From Salinisphaera orenii subsp. orenii MK-B5 (GTDB lineage: Bacteria > Pseudomonadota > Gammaproteobacteria > Nevskiales > Salinisphaeraceae), in contig NZ_AYKH01000044.1 of NCBI RefSeq assembly GCF_003788635.1, positions 62,001 to 126,000 of the forward strand: a DNA stretch of 64,000 nucleotides, in the 5' to 3' direction. Shown here piece after piece: positions 1-12,776 of this stretch (positions within the stretch are counted from its first letter, which is position 1; each line of letters starts with the position of its first letter). The notes under the pieces were generated by a model. It worked only from the letters and a program-made list of their open reading frames with translations, did not search any database and was not told the DNA's origin. Both the position numbers and the translations under genes were made by a program.

Positions 1-1
1 C

Positions 2-1897
<1,896 letters not shown>

Positions 1898-1935
1898 CCC
1901 GGCCAGCGGCGGCCAGACCGACCGCGTGCCGGCTG

Positions 1936-2490
1936 CTACTGGCGCCGGCGCCTGTTCTTGCGGGCGGCGATCAGGGCGTCGGCGGCGGCGGCGAGATCCG
2001 TATGGCTCTCGACGTCCGCGAGTGCCGGTGCGTCGGTATCGACGCGCTTGCCGGTTTCGACGAATATCGGGTGCAGGCCCGCGGCCCGTGCGGCCTCGAC
2101 GTCCGTGACGCTGTCACCGACGAAGGGCGCACCGCGGATCGTGCGCCCGAGTCGGCGTCCCATGTCCTCGAACAGCCCGATTTGCGGCTTGCGACAGCCG
2201 CAGCCATCGTCGGGGCCGTGCGGGCAGAAGAAGATGCCGTCCACGTGGGTGCCGAGATCGGCCAGCATGCGTGTCATCTTGTCGTGCACGGCGAACAGGC
2301 CGTCGTAATCGAACAGGCCACGGGCGAGGCCGGACTGGTTGCTGGCCACCATCACGGTCAGACCCGCGTGCTTGAGCCGCACGATGGCCTCGAGGCTGCC
2401 GGGGATCGGCCGCCACTCCGCCGGCGACTTGATGAAGTCGTCGCTGTCTTCGTTGATGACGCCGTCGCGATCGAGGATGACCAGATTCAT
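1936..2490 (-). CDS. gmhB: D-glycero-beta-D-manno-heptose-1,7-bisphosphate 7-phosphatase
   Basis: This cytoplasmic HAD phosphatase removes the C7 phosphate of heptose bisphosphate during synthesis of the ADP-heptose used in the LPS inner core. The 184-residue protein is full length for the family. It starts MNLVILDRDGVIN, whose DRD is the catalytic Asp pair. It carries the SNQSG motif, a zinc-binding cysteine cluster (FCPHGPDDGCGCRKP) typical of GmhB, and the GDSVTD magnesium motif. It ends 38 bp from gyrB and starts 4 bp from the glyS stop, so it is probably co-transcribed with glyQS. Histidinol phosphatases share the fold but usually lie in his operons. Confidence 0.93.
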   Translation of the reverse strand: MNLVILDRDGVINEDSDDFIKSPAEWRPIPGSLEAIVRLKHAGLTVMVASNQSGLARGLFDYDGLFAVHDKMTRMLADLGTHVDGIFFCPHGPDDGCGCRKPQIGLFEDMGRRLGRTIRGAPFVGDSVTDVEAARAAGLHPIFVETGKRVDTDAPALADVESHTDLAAAADALIAARKNRRRRQ

Positions 2491-2494
2491 GGGA

Positions 2495-4563
2495 TTAGTC
2501 TAGCGCCAATCGCGAGACGTCCACCACCTGGCGGCACAGGCCGTCGAGCGCCTGCAGCAGGGCGAGGCGATTGTCGCGCAGCGCCGGGTCGTCGACCATC
2601 ACCATGACCTGATCGAAAAAGGCGTCGAGCGGTTCGGCCAGCATCGCGACCTGCTCCAGGGCCGGTTCATAGCGCCGAGTCTGCACCGCCTCCGCGATCG
2701 CATTCTGGCGTGCCGCCATGCTTTCGGCCAGCGCACGCTCGGCCGGTTCGGTAAGACGCGCGGACTCGAAACCCGCGCCATCCGCGGCCACCGCGTTCTT
2801 GCGCAGGATGTTGCGTATCCGCTTGTGGGCGGCGCAGACGACCGCGGCCGCGGGCAATTCGGCGAAGGCGGTTACGGCCCGGATGCGCGCCTCGAAATCG
2901 GTCATGTCCACGAGATCGAGGGCGGCCACGGCGTCGAAGCGGTCGCCGCTGATGCCGCGATCGCCGTAATAGCCGCGCAGACGTTCCATGTGGAACATCC
3001 ACAGGGCGGCGGCCGTATCCTCGGCCCCATCCACGGGCTGCAGTGCGACGGCGGTGTCGATCGCACTCGCGAGGTCGATCGGAAGCTCGGCTTCGATCAG
3101 CGTGCGCAGCACGCCGAGGGCGGCCCGGCGCAGCCCGAACGGATCCTTGTCGCCGCTCGGGCGCTTGCCGATGGCGAAGATGCCCGCCAGCGTGTCGAGA
3201 CGATCCGCCAGCGCGAGCAGTTGGCCGACGCGCGTCGATGCGATCGGCGCTCCGGCGGCCGCCGGAGCGTACTGCTCGGCCAGGGCCGTGGCGACGGCCT
3301 CCGGCTCGCCGGCGTCGCGGGCGTAATAGCAGCCCATCACGCCCTGAAGGTCGGGAAACTCGTCGACCATTTCGGTCAGCAGGTCGGTCTTGGCGAGTGC
3401 CGCGGCGCGTTCGACGTGGTCGTGCTCGGCACCGACGGCGGCGTTGAGATGCCGCATGAGGCGGCCGATGCGCGCGCTCTTGTCGGCCAGCGATCCCAGC
3501 TCCTTCTGGAAGCTCACGCGGGCCAGGCCGTCGATGTGGGCCTCGAGACCGTGCTGGCGATCCTGCTCCCAGAAGAACAGGGCGTCGGCCAGCCGTGGCC
3601 GCACCACCCGTTCATTGCCGGCGATCACCTGGGCCACGTCGGCGCTGTCGATGTTGGCCACCGTCACGAAGGCGGGCAGGAGTGCGCCGTCCGGCCCCTC
3701 GACCGGGAAGTAGCGCTGGTGCCCTTCCAGCGTGGAGATCAGTACCTCGCGCGGTAGAACCATGAAGCGCGCGTCGAAGTCGCCGCTGATCCCCACCGGC
3801 CATTCCACGAGTGCGGATACCTCCTCCGCCAGGGCGTCGTCGATCAACGCCCGCCCGCCGCGCTCGGCGGCGGCGGCCTCGACCTGCTCGACGATGCGGG
3901 CCTTGCGACGGTCGGGGTCGACGATCACGCAGCCGGGATCGCGCAGCCGGGCGGCATAGTCGGCCGCTCGAGCGAGCGCGATGGGCTCGGGGTGATGGAA
4001 TCGGTGCCCGCGGGTGACGCGATCCGCGCTTTCTTCGAACACCGTCAGCGGGACGATGGTGTCGTCGTGCAGCGCCACCACCCAGTGAACCGGCCGCACG
4101 AAGGCCGCCTCGGAGTCGCCCCAGCGCATGCGTTTGGGGATCGGCAAACGGCGCAGCACCTCGTCGACCGCCGGCTGAAGCAACGACGCGAGCGGTTTGC
4201 CCGGTTCGGTGCTGCGATAGACGAGGCGTTCGCCCTTGTCGCTATCCTCGCGTACGAGTGCCTCGACCCGGGTGCCCAGCGATCGCGCGAAGCCCTCGGC
4301 CGCGGCCGTCGGCGCGCCCTCGTCGTCGAAGGCGATCGCCACCGTCGGGCCGGCCTTCTCGATGGCCGCCGGCGCGGTTTCGGCCGCGACGTCGTCGATG
4401 GTCACGGCCAGACGGCGCGGCGTCGCGTGACGCGTGACGGCGCCGCGCTCCAGGCCCGCCTCGTCCAGGGCAAGGGCGAGACCGTCGGCGAATGCATCGG
4501 CCAGTCGACGCATGGCGTTCGGCGGCAGCTCCTCGACGCCGATCTCGATGAGCAGCGGTGCGG

Positions 4564-4567
<4 letters not shown>
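2495..4567 (-). CDS. glyS: Glycine--tRNA ligase beta subunit
   Basis: GlyS is the large subunit of the alpha2beta2 bacterial glycyl-tRNA synthetase and supplies the tRNA-recognition and anticodon-binding parts. The start is set at the ATG at 4567, giving [19 protein letters not shown] and 690 residues, nearly the same as E. coli GlyS. The frame is open further upstream but only through glyQ. Start and glyQ stop overlap as ATGA, which implies translational coupling. Family hallmarks include [18 protein letters not shown] and the C-terminal DALR-like helical region. It belongs to the minus-strand glyQ-glyS-gmhB operon. Confidence 0.97.
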
Positions 4568-5460
<893 letters not shown>

Positions 5461-5486
5461 GCCAGAACCCCTTGAAACAGGCCGGA

Positions 5487-5492
5487 AGTATA
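5487..5492 (-). promoter_or_regulatory. Candidate -10 element of the glyQS operon
   Basis: Read on the minus strand this hexamer is TATACT, one base from the sigma-70 -10 consensus, about 27 nt before the glyQ ATG. No convincing -35 hexamer is visible at 17 bp, so only the -10 is proposed. Confidence 0.35.
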
Positions 5493-5526
5493 ACGGAAGC
5501 CGCCCCGTTCACGGCAGATCGCGGTC

Positions 5527-5543
5527 TGAACCAAAACAGTGCA
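5527..5543 (+). promoter_or_regulatory. NtrC-type enhancer site 1 upstream of glnA
   Basis: The 17-mer TGAACCAAAACAGTGCA matches the known NtrC palindrome TGCACC-N5-GGTGCA at 5 of 6 bases in each half. It lies about 125 bp upstream of the start predicted from the sigma-54 promoter, comparable to the E. coli glnA enhancer. The cognate regulator ntrC is encoded 3.5 kb downstream. Confidence 0.68.
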
Positions 5544-5555
5544 TATCGACTCGAA

Positions 5556-5572
5556 AGCATCGTTTTCGTGCA
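5556..5572 (+). promoter_or_regulatory. NtrC-type enhancer site 2 upstream of glnA
   Basis: AGCATCGTTTTCGTGCA matches TGCACC-N5-GGTGCA at 4 of 6 and 5 of 6 bases. Its centre lies 29 bp from site 1, close to three helical turns. That places two dimers on one DNA face, as expected for cooperative NtrC binding. Confidence 0.6.
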
Positions 5573-5582
5573 TTATGTGCGC

Positions 5583-5588
5583 GATAAT
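5583..5588 (+). promoter_or_regulatory. Possible upstream sigma-70 -10 element for glnA
   Basis: GATAAT is a good -10 hexamer directly downstream of NtrC site 2. In E. coli the NtrC sites overlap the sigma-70 promoter glnAp1 and repress it, so the layout is suggestive. The -35 region is poor, so this is tentative. Confidence 0.3.
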
Positions 5589-5633
5589 GTGGCGTTCGCC
5601 GCCCCTGTGCCCCGATGAAGCGCGTCCGTGACG

Positions 5634-5648
5634 TGGCATGGAAACTGC
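5634..5648 (+). promoter_or_regulatory. Sigma-54 (RpoN) promoter of glnA
   Basis: TGGCATGGAAACTGC fits the -24/-12 consensus TGGCACG-N4-TTGC, with the invariant GG and GC separated by the required 10 bp. Transcription would start near 5660, about 57 nt before the glnA ATG. Together with the two NtrC-type sites upstream this forms a complete NtrC-dependent control region. Confidence 0.78.
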
Positions 5649-5716
5649 GTTTATAGTGGTTGTCCTCGCGACACTGCCGCCGACACGGCAGCCGAGTCCA
5701 CACACAAGGAGTCATC

Positions 5717-7126
5717 ATGTCGAGTAGCGAAGCGCTCAAACTCATCAAGGAAAGCGAAGCCAAGTTCGTGGACTTCCGCTTCTGTGACACGCGCGGCAAG
5801 GAACAGCACATGACCATGCCGGCGCATGTCGTCGACGAAGAGTTCATGGAAGAAGGCAAGATGTTCGACGGCTCGTCCATCGACGGCTGGAAGGGCATCA
5901 ACGATTCCGACATGGTGATGATGCCGGACGACAGCACCGCGGTGCTGGATCCGTTCTTCGAGGAGCCCACGGTCATCATCCGCTGTGACGTCCTCGAGCC
6001 GAACACCATGATGGGCTACGAGCGCGACCCGCGTACCGTCGCCAAGCGTGCCGAGGCCTATCTCGCCTCCACCGGCATCGCCGACACCGCCCTGTTCGGG
6101 CCGGAGGCCGAGTTCTTCGTGTTCGACTCCGTGTCCTGGCACAACGAGATGAAGGGTGCCGGCTTCTCGATCGATTCCGAAGAGGCCTGGTGGAGCAGCA
6201 ACAAGGCCTATCCGGAAGGCAACATGGGCCATCGGCCCGGGATCAAGGGCGGCTATGTCCCCGTGCCGCCCGTCGACTCCCACCAGGACGTGCGCTCGGC
6301 CATGTGCCTGGCCATGGAAGAGATGGGTCTGACTATCGAAGTGCACCACCACGAAGTGGGCACCGCCGGTCAGGGCGAGATCGGCATGCTGTTCAACACG
6401 CTGGTGAAGAAGGCCGATGAGCTGCTCGTCTACAAGTACTGCGTGGCCAACGTCGCCCACAGCTTCGGCAAGACCGCGACCTTCATGCCCAAGCCCCTGG
6501 TCGGCGACAATGGCACCGGCATGCACGTGCACCAGTCGCTGTCCAAGGACGGCAAGAACATCTTCTCCGGCGAGGAGTACGGCGGCCTGTCCGAGGAAGC
6601 CCTGTTCTACATCGGCGGCATCATCAAGCACGCCAAGGCGATCAATGCCTTCGCCAATGCCTCGACCAACAGCTACAAGCGCCTGGTCAAGGGCTTCGAG
6701 GCCCCGGTGCTGCTGGCCTATTCCGCCCGCAACCGCTCGGCCTCGATCCGCATCCCGTGGGTCTCCAGCCCGAAGGCGCGTCGCATCGAGGTCCGCTTTC
6801 CGGATCCGACCGCGAACCCGTATCTCGCCTTCACCGCGATGATGATGGCCGGTCTCGACGGCATCCAGAACAAGATCCATCCCGGCGAGGCCATGGACAA
6901 GGATCTCTACGATCTGCCGCCGGAAGAGGAAAAGGCCATCCCGACGGTGGCCCAGTCGCTGGAGGAGGCGCTCAAGGCGCTGTCCGACGACCGCGACTTC
7001 CTCAAGAAGGGCGACGTGTTCACGGACGATCTCATCGACGGCTACATCGAGCTCAAGATGGAGGAAGTGCTGCGTCTCAAGATGAGCACGCATCCGGCCG
7101 AGTTCGAGATGTACTACTCCTGCTGA
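5717..7126 (+). CDS. glnA: Type I glutamine synthetase
   Basis: GlnA condenses ammonia and glutamate to glutamine with ATP and is the main ammonia-assimilating enzyme. The ATG at 5717 follows an AAGGA ribosome site 6 nt upstream and gives 469 residues, the same length as E. coli GlnA. Visible family motifs are [10 protein letters not shown] near the N-terminus, the ATP-binding [10 protein letters not shown] and the [15 protein letters not shown] region. Tyr398 in DLYDLPPEE corresponds to the GlnE adenylylation site. Sigma-54 and NtrC signals lie upstream and a strong terminator follows. The ntrBC genes are encoded downstream. Confidence 0.98.
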   Translation: MSSSEALKLIKESEAKFVDFRFCDTRGKEQHMTMPAHVVDEEFMEEGKMFDGSSIDGWKGINDSDMVMMPDDSTAVLDPFFEEPTVIIRCDVLEPNTMMGYERDPRTVAKRAEAYLASTGIADTALFGPEAEFFVFDSVSWHNEMKGAGFSIDSEEAWWSSNKAYPEGNMGHRPGIKGGYVPVPPVDSHQDVRSAMCLAMEEMGLTIEVHHHEVGTAGQGEIGMLFNTLVKKADELLVYKYCVANVAHSFGKTATFMPKPLVGDNGTGMHVHQSLSKDGKNIFSGEEYGGLSEEALFYIGGIIKHAKAINAFANASTNSYKRLVKGFEAPVLLAYSARNRSASIRIPWVSSPKARRIEVRFPDPTANPYLAFTAMMMAGLDGIQNKIHPGEAMDKDLYDLPPEEEKAIPTVAQSLEEALKALSDDRDFLKKGDVFTDDLIDGYIELKMEEVLRLKMSTHPAEFEMYYSC

Positions 7127-7167
7127 TTCAGGGGAGATCGGAGCCGGCGTCGCCGGCCCCGATCGGC

Positions 7168-7200
7168 GGGGCGCGTCCGTTGTCGGGCGCGCCCTTTTTT
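7168..7200 (+). terminator. Rho-independent terminator of glnA
   Basis: A GGGCGCG/CGCGCCC stem (7169-7175 with 7188-7194) is followed immediately by six T residues. It lies 42 bp after the glnA stop and separates glnA from the DUF4124 gene. Confidence 0.85.
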
Positions 7201-7229
7201 ATGTTCGGTCGCTGCGCTAGATTCATCGC

Positions 7230-7919
7230 ATGAGGATGCTCGCCACCGTCGTCGTCGCTGTCCTGTGCGCCACGGGCGCCGCCCACGCCGACATCTACAC
7301 CTGGGTCGGCGCCGACGGCGTGCGCCATTACAGCGATACCCCGGACAGCAGTCGAGCCGAGCGCGCCGACCTGCCGGGCATCCAGAATGTCGAGGGCGAT
7401 CCCGACGCGCTGCAGCGGCTGCAGGACGAGTTCCAGGCCGGCCGAGCCCGGGGCGAGCCCCCCGATTCACGCCGGCCCGAGCTGGTTCGGCCCGAGGCCG
7501 GGCGGACCTTCCGTAACGCTCGCGGCGTCGTGCCGATAGCGCTGACCATCGGCGGCGGAGCCGATCTGCGCGACGGCGAACAGATCACCTATTATCTGGA
7601 CGGCAGCCCGATCCCGGAGTCGCCCACCGACGAGACCCGCCTGGAACTGGCCAACGTCGCCCGCGGCACGCACACGCTCAGCGCCGCACTGCTCTACGAG
7701 GGTCGGGAACTGCGTCGAACCGAGCCGGTGACCTTCTATGTCCAACCGCCCGCCGCGATATCGCCGCTCAATCCGGACTCGCAGAACGGGGGCGGTGACG
7801 ACCGCGGCGAGAATCTCGACGGGGTTGCGACCGCGCCGCCGGCGGGTAACGCCGACGGCGCGCCGGCCGCACCGCGATTCACGCCGGGCAGCGGCGGTGC
7901 GCCGTCGGCGCCGAGGTAG
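7230..7919 (+). CDS. DUF4124 domain-containing periplasmic protein
   Basis: This 229-residue protein starts with a signal peptide (MRMLATVVVAVLCATGAAHA). The DUF4124 signature follows directly: DIYTWVGADGVRHYSDTP, which resembles a small thioredoxin-independent beta module of unknown function. Residues about 90-175 look like an immunoglobulin-like beta domain, and the last 50 residues are Pro/Ala/Gly-rich and probably disordered. An ATG two codons downstream (7236) is an alternative start. Genes with DUF4124 often sit between glnA and ntrB in gammaproteobacteria, as here, but no role in nitrogen control is established. Confidence 0.85.
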   Translation: MRMLATVVVAVLCATGAAHADIYTWVGADGVRHYSDTPDSSRAERADLPGIQNVEGDPDALQRLQDEFQAGRARGEPPDSRRPELVRPEAGRTFRNARGVVPIALTIGGGADLRDGEQITYYLDGSPIPESPTDETRLELANVARGTHTLSAALLYEGRELRRTEPVTFYVQPPAAISPLNPDSQNGGGDDRGENLDGVATAPPAGNADGAPAAPRFTPGSGGAPSAPR

Positions 7920-8003
7920 CGCGTACCCCGGCTGCGGCGCGGCCGGCACCGGCGTATGTTGTAGGCCGCACATACTGGCCCGAGTCTTGCTTCTGCAGTG
8001 GCC

Positions 8004-9072
8004 ATGACACCTCGCGACAGTACCGGTATCCGCCCCGACACCATCCTCGACAATCTCAAGACGGCGGTGGTGTGTCTGGACCACCGCATGCGCGTCACCT
8101 ACCTCAACACCGCCAGCGAGATGCTGTTCGGGGTCTCGGCGCGCCACTGCGGGCGCGAACCGTTCGACAAGGCGCTGCCCTACCTCGCGGATCACCGCGA
8201 AAAGCTCGCCAGCGCACTGGCCGAAGGCGCGGCCTTCACCGAGCGGGAGCTGCATCTGCGCGCCGGCGGTGGCGAACCGCTGACCGTGGACTGCACAGTC
8301 ACGCCCTTCACCGACCGCAACGGCGAAGCGGCCCTGCTGCTGGAATTCCTGTCGCTGGATCGCCAGCTGCGGATCTCCCGCGACGATCAGATGCGCATCC
8401 AGAATCTGGCCAACCGCGAGATGATCCGGGGGCTGGCCCACGAGATCAAGAATCCGCTCGGTGGGCTGCGGGGCGCGGCCCAGCTGCTCGAGCGCGAGAT
8501 CGGCGATGACGAGCTCAAGGAGTTCACCGCCGTCATCATCCGCGAGGCCGATCGGCTGCAGAACCTGGTCGACGGTCTGCTCGGGCCGCGCCGGCCGCCG
8601 AACAAGCAGGCGATCAACATCCACGAGCCGCTGGAACACGTGCGCGCGCTGGTCGGTGCCGACCTGAGCGCCGACGTCGCCCTGGTGCGCGACTACGATC
8701 CGAGCATTCCCGAGATCGAGGCCGACCGCGAGCAGCTCATCCAGACGTTCTTCAACGTGGTCGGCAACGCCGTGACCGCGCTCGACGGCTCCGGCGAAAT
8801 CATGCTGCGTACCCGGACCCAGCGCCTGTTCACCATCGGCGGCGTGCAGCATCGGCTGGTGCTCCGGGTGGACGTCATCGACAACGGGCCGGGCATCCCC
8901 GCCGACCTGCTGCCGCGCATCTTCCATCCGATGGTCAGCTCGCGGGCCGAGGGCACGGGCATGGGCCTGCCGATCGCGCAGTATCTGGTGCATCTGCACC
9001 AGGGCCTGATCGAGTGCGAAAGCCGCCCGGGCCAGACCGTGTTCAGCGTATTTCTGCCTTTGGAGGCGATTG

Positions 9073-9080
<8 letters not shown>
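8004..9080 (+). CDS. ntrB: Nitrogen regulation sensor histidine kinase NtrB (GlnL)
   Basis: NtrB phosphorylates and, with PII, dephosphorylates NtrC according to nitrogen status. From the ATG at 8004 it has 358 residues; a GTG two codons upstream (7998) is an alternative start. Residues about 10-125 are a PAS sensor domain without membrane segments, so it is cytosolic. The phospho-acceptor His is in GLAHEIKNPLGGLRGAAQLL near residue 146. The ATPase domain has an N box (FFNVVGNAVTAL) and a G box (DNGPGIP, GTGMGLP). It overlaps ntrC by 8 bp, which indicates coupled translation. Confidence 0.96.
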
Positions 9081-10557
<1,477 letters not shown>

Positions 10558-10560
10558 CGT

Positions 10561-11919
10561 CTAGCCGCCGCGATCGGGCGGATTCGTGCCGGTTTCACCC
10601 GCATCGCGGTCGTGCAGACGCCGCGTGTTCGGCGGTCGGCCGGTGATCAGGCGGTCGCCGGTGCGGCGGGTGAAGTATTTCCACACCCACTGCAGCATCA
10701 CCCGAAGCCGGCGCTCGCTGCCGATCAGCGCGTAGATGTGGACGAGCACCCAGAGCAGCCAGGCCGAGAAACCGGACACGGTCATCCACGGTAGATTGCC
10801 CACCGCACGGTTGCGGCCGATCACGGCCATGCTGCCCTGGTCCCGGAAGGCGAAATCGCGCACCGGCTTGCCGGCGGCCCGGCGCTTGAGCAGACGGGCG
10901 ACGTATTCGCCCTGCTGGATCGCGGCCGGCGCCAGCCCCGGCACGGCCCGACCGCGGCGATCGGTGGCCGCGGCTAGGTCGCCGATGACGAAGATCTCCG
11001 GATAGCCGGGCAGTGACAGATCGGGGGCCACACGCAGCCGGCCGCCGCGCTCCGGGCGCGTGCCGGTGCGCTCGGCCAGGATCTCGCCGAAGACCGAGGC
11101 GCGCACACCGGCGGCCCAGAGCACCGTGTGCGAGGCCACACGCCGCTCGCCGTCCGGCCCTTTCATGACCACCCCGTCGCCGTCGATGTCGGAGACCAGG
11201 GTGTCGGTCACGATCTCGACGCCGAGTTCGGCGAGCATCGCCTCGGCCTTGCGCGAGAGTTTCTCCGGATAGACCGGCAGCACGCGGCTCGCGCCCTCCA
11301 CCAGCATGATGCGGGCCGACTGCGGGTCGATGGCACGGAAGTCGTCGACCATGGTGCGATGAGCGAGTTCGGCGATCGCACCGGCCAGCTCCACCCCGGT
11401 GGGTCCGGCGCCGACGATGACGAAGTTCAGCCAGGGCGCGCGTTCGTCCCTGTCGCTGGTAAGCTCGGCGGTCTCGAAGGCATGGAAGATCCGGCGGCGC
11501 ATGCGCAGCGCGTGTTCCACCGTCTTCAGGCCCGGGGCGTCGGCGGCCCACTGGTCGTTGCCGAAATAGGCGTGCTTGACGCCGGTGGCCACGATCAGCG
11601 TGTCGTAGGTGAGCGTACCCGCCTCGTGACGGATCGTCCGGCGCGCCGGGTCGATGTCGTAGACGGTGCTCATGAGCGTGCGCACGTTCTTCTTGCGCCG
11701 CAGCGTCACGCGGTGCGGCGTACAGACGTCGCCGGTGGTCAGCATGCCGGCGGCGACCTGGTAGAGCAGAGGCTGGAAGGTATGGAAGTTGCGCTTGTCG
11801 AGCAGGGTCACGTCGAAGCCGGTGGCGCCGAGCTTGCGGGCGGCGAACAGGCCGCCGAAGCCGCCACCGACGATGACCACGCGGTGGCGTTCGTTATTGT
11901 TATGGCTGGTTTCAGTCAT
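10561..11919 (-). CDS. ndh: Type II NADH:quinone oxidoreductase (NDH-2)
   Basis: NDH-2 is a single-subunit, non-proton-pumping FAD enzyme on the inner face of the cytoplasmic membrane that passes electrons from NADH to quinone. The 452-residue protein has an FAD dinucleotide fold at the N-terminus (VVIVGGGFGGLFAARKL) and a second NADH-binding fold (FVIVGAGPTGVELAG). A later FAD motif reads EIFVIGDLA. The FHTFQPLLYQVA segment is typical of NDH-2. The C-terminal 60 residues contain a hydrophobic and amphipathic stretch likely to anchor it to the membrane. Its ribosome site GGGGGAAAGC lies just before the ATG. It converges on ntrC with only 3 bp between them and diverges from the NRDE gene. Confidence 0.93.
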   Translation of the reverse strand: MTETSHNNNERHRVVIVGGGFGGLFAARKLGATGFDVTLLDKRNFHTFQPLLYQVAAGMLTTGDVCTPHRVTLRRKKNVRTLMSTVYDIDPARRTIRHEAGTLTYDTLIVATGVKHAYFGNDQWAADAPGLKTVEHALRMRRRIFHAFETAELTSDRDERAPWLNFVIVGAGPTGVELAGAIAELAHRTMVDDFRAIDPQSARIMLVEGASRVLPVYPEKLSRKAEAMLAELGVEIVTDTLVSDIDGDGVVMKGPDGERRVASHTVLWAAGVRASVFGEILAERTGTRPERGGRLRVAPDLSLPGYPEIFVIGDLAAATDRRGRAVPGLAPAAIQQGEYVARLLKRRAAGKPVRDFAFRDQGSMAVIGRNRAVGNLPWMTVSGFSAWLLWVLVHIYALIGSERRLRVMLQWVWKYFTRRTGDRLITGRPPNTRRLHDRDAGETGTNPPDRGG

Positions 11920-11993
11920 GCTTTCCCCCGTGAAGCAGCACCGCTGAGCTTAGCAAGAAAGCGGCGCGTCCCCGCGCCGCGACGGGGCCCGGC

Positions 11994-12776
11994 ATGTGCC
12001 TGATCGCCTTCGCCTGGCAGCGTCACCCGCGCTGGCCGCTGCTGGTGGCGGCCAACCGCGACGAGTTCCACGCCCGGCCCACACGGTCGGCGACGTGGTG
12101 GCGGCATCCCCGCGGCCTGTTCGCCGGGCTGGACGAGCGCGGCGGCGGCAGCTGGTGCGGCGTCGACCGGCGGGGACGTTTCGCGGCCGTGACCAACGTC
12201 CGCGGCAGCACCCCGGCGGCGGCCGACGCCCGTTCCCGCGGCCTGCTCGTGCGCGGCTACTTCGAGCAGACCGCGGGGGCGGCCGTCTGGGCGCGGCACA
12301 TCCACGCCGAGGGCGCGGCGTTCGGGCCCTTCAATCTGCTGGTCGGTGACCGCGATGCGTTGTGGTTCGTCTCCAACCGCGGCCCGGTGCGCCACCGGCC
12401 GCTGCGGCCCGGGATCCATGCGATCTCCAACGGCCACTGGGGCGATCACTGGCCGAAGACCGAACGCGCGCAGTCGCAGCTCGGCGAGTGCGTTGCCGCG
12501 GACGACGTCGAGCCGCCGACGCTGTTCGAGCTGCTCGCCGACACCGACGGCGCCCCGGATGCCGCCCTGCCGGATACCGGCATCGGGACCGAGCGCGAAC
12601 GCTTTCTCTCGCCGTTGTTCATCGCCGGTGCCGCCTACGGCACGCGGGCCTCGACGGTGATCCGCCGGTGCGTTGACGACCGGATCGAGTTTCACGAACG
12701 CAGCTTCGACGCCACGGGCACGGTCACCGACCGCGTCGACGAACACTGGACGATGACCCGGGAGACACCGACATGA
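11994..12776 (+). CDS. NRDE family protein (TANGO2-like)
   Basis: The 260-residue protein begins MCLIAFAWQRHPRWPLLVAANRDEFH. This gives the Met-Cys start and NRDE motif that define the family (Pfam NRDE; human TANGO2). The fold is thought to be of the N-terminal nucleophile type, with Cys2 as candidate nucleophile, but the substrate is unknown. Human TANGO2 has been linked to haem and lipid handling. Its stop overlaps the start of the downstream peptidase as ATGA, so the two are translationally coupled. It diverges from ndh across 74 bp. Confidence 0.88.
   Translation: MCLIAFAWQRHPRWPLLVAANRDEFHARPTRSATWWRHPRGLFAGLDERGGGSWCGVDRRGRFAAVTNVRGSTPAAADARSRGLLVRGYFEQTAGAAVWARHIHAEGAAFGPFNLLVGDRDALWFVSNRGPVRHRPLRPGIHAISNGHWGDHWPKTERAQSQLGECVAADDVEPPTLFELLADTDGAPDAALPDTGIGTERERFLSPLFIAGAAYGTRASTVIRRCVDDRIEFHERSFDATGTVTDRVDEHWTMTRETPT

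Noticed and set aside
5651-7093. A 480-codon minus-strand open frame
   Set aside because: It is a mirror of glnA with His/Val/Gly-rich composition typical of antisense frames in GC-rich genes.
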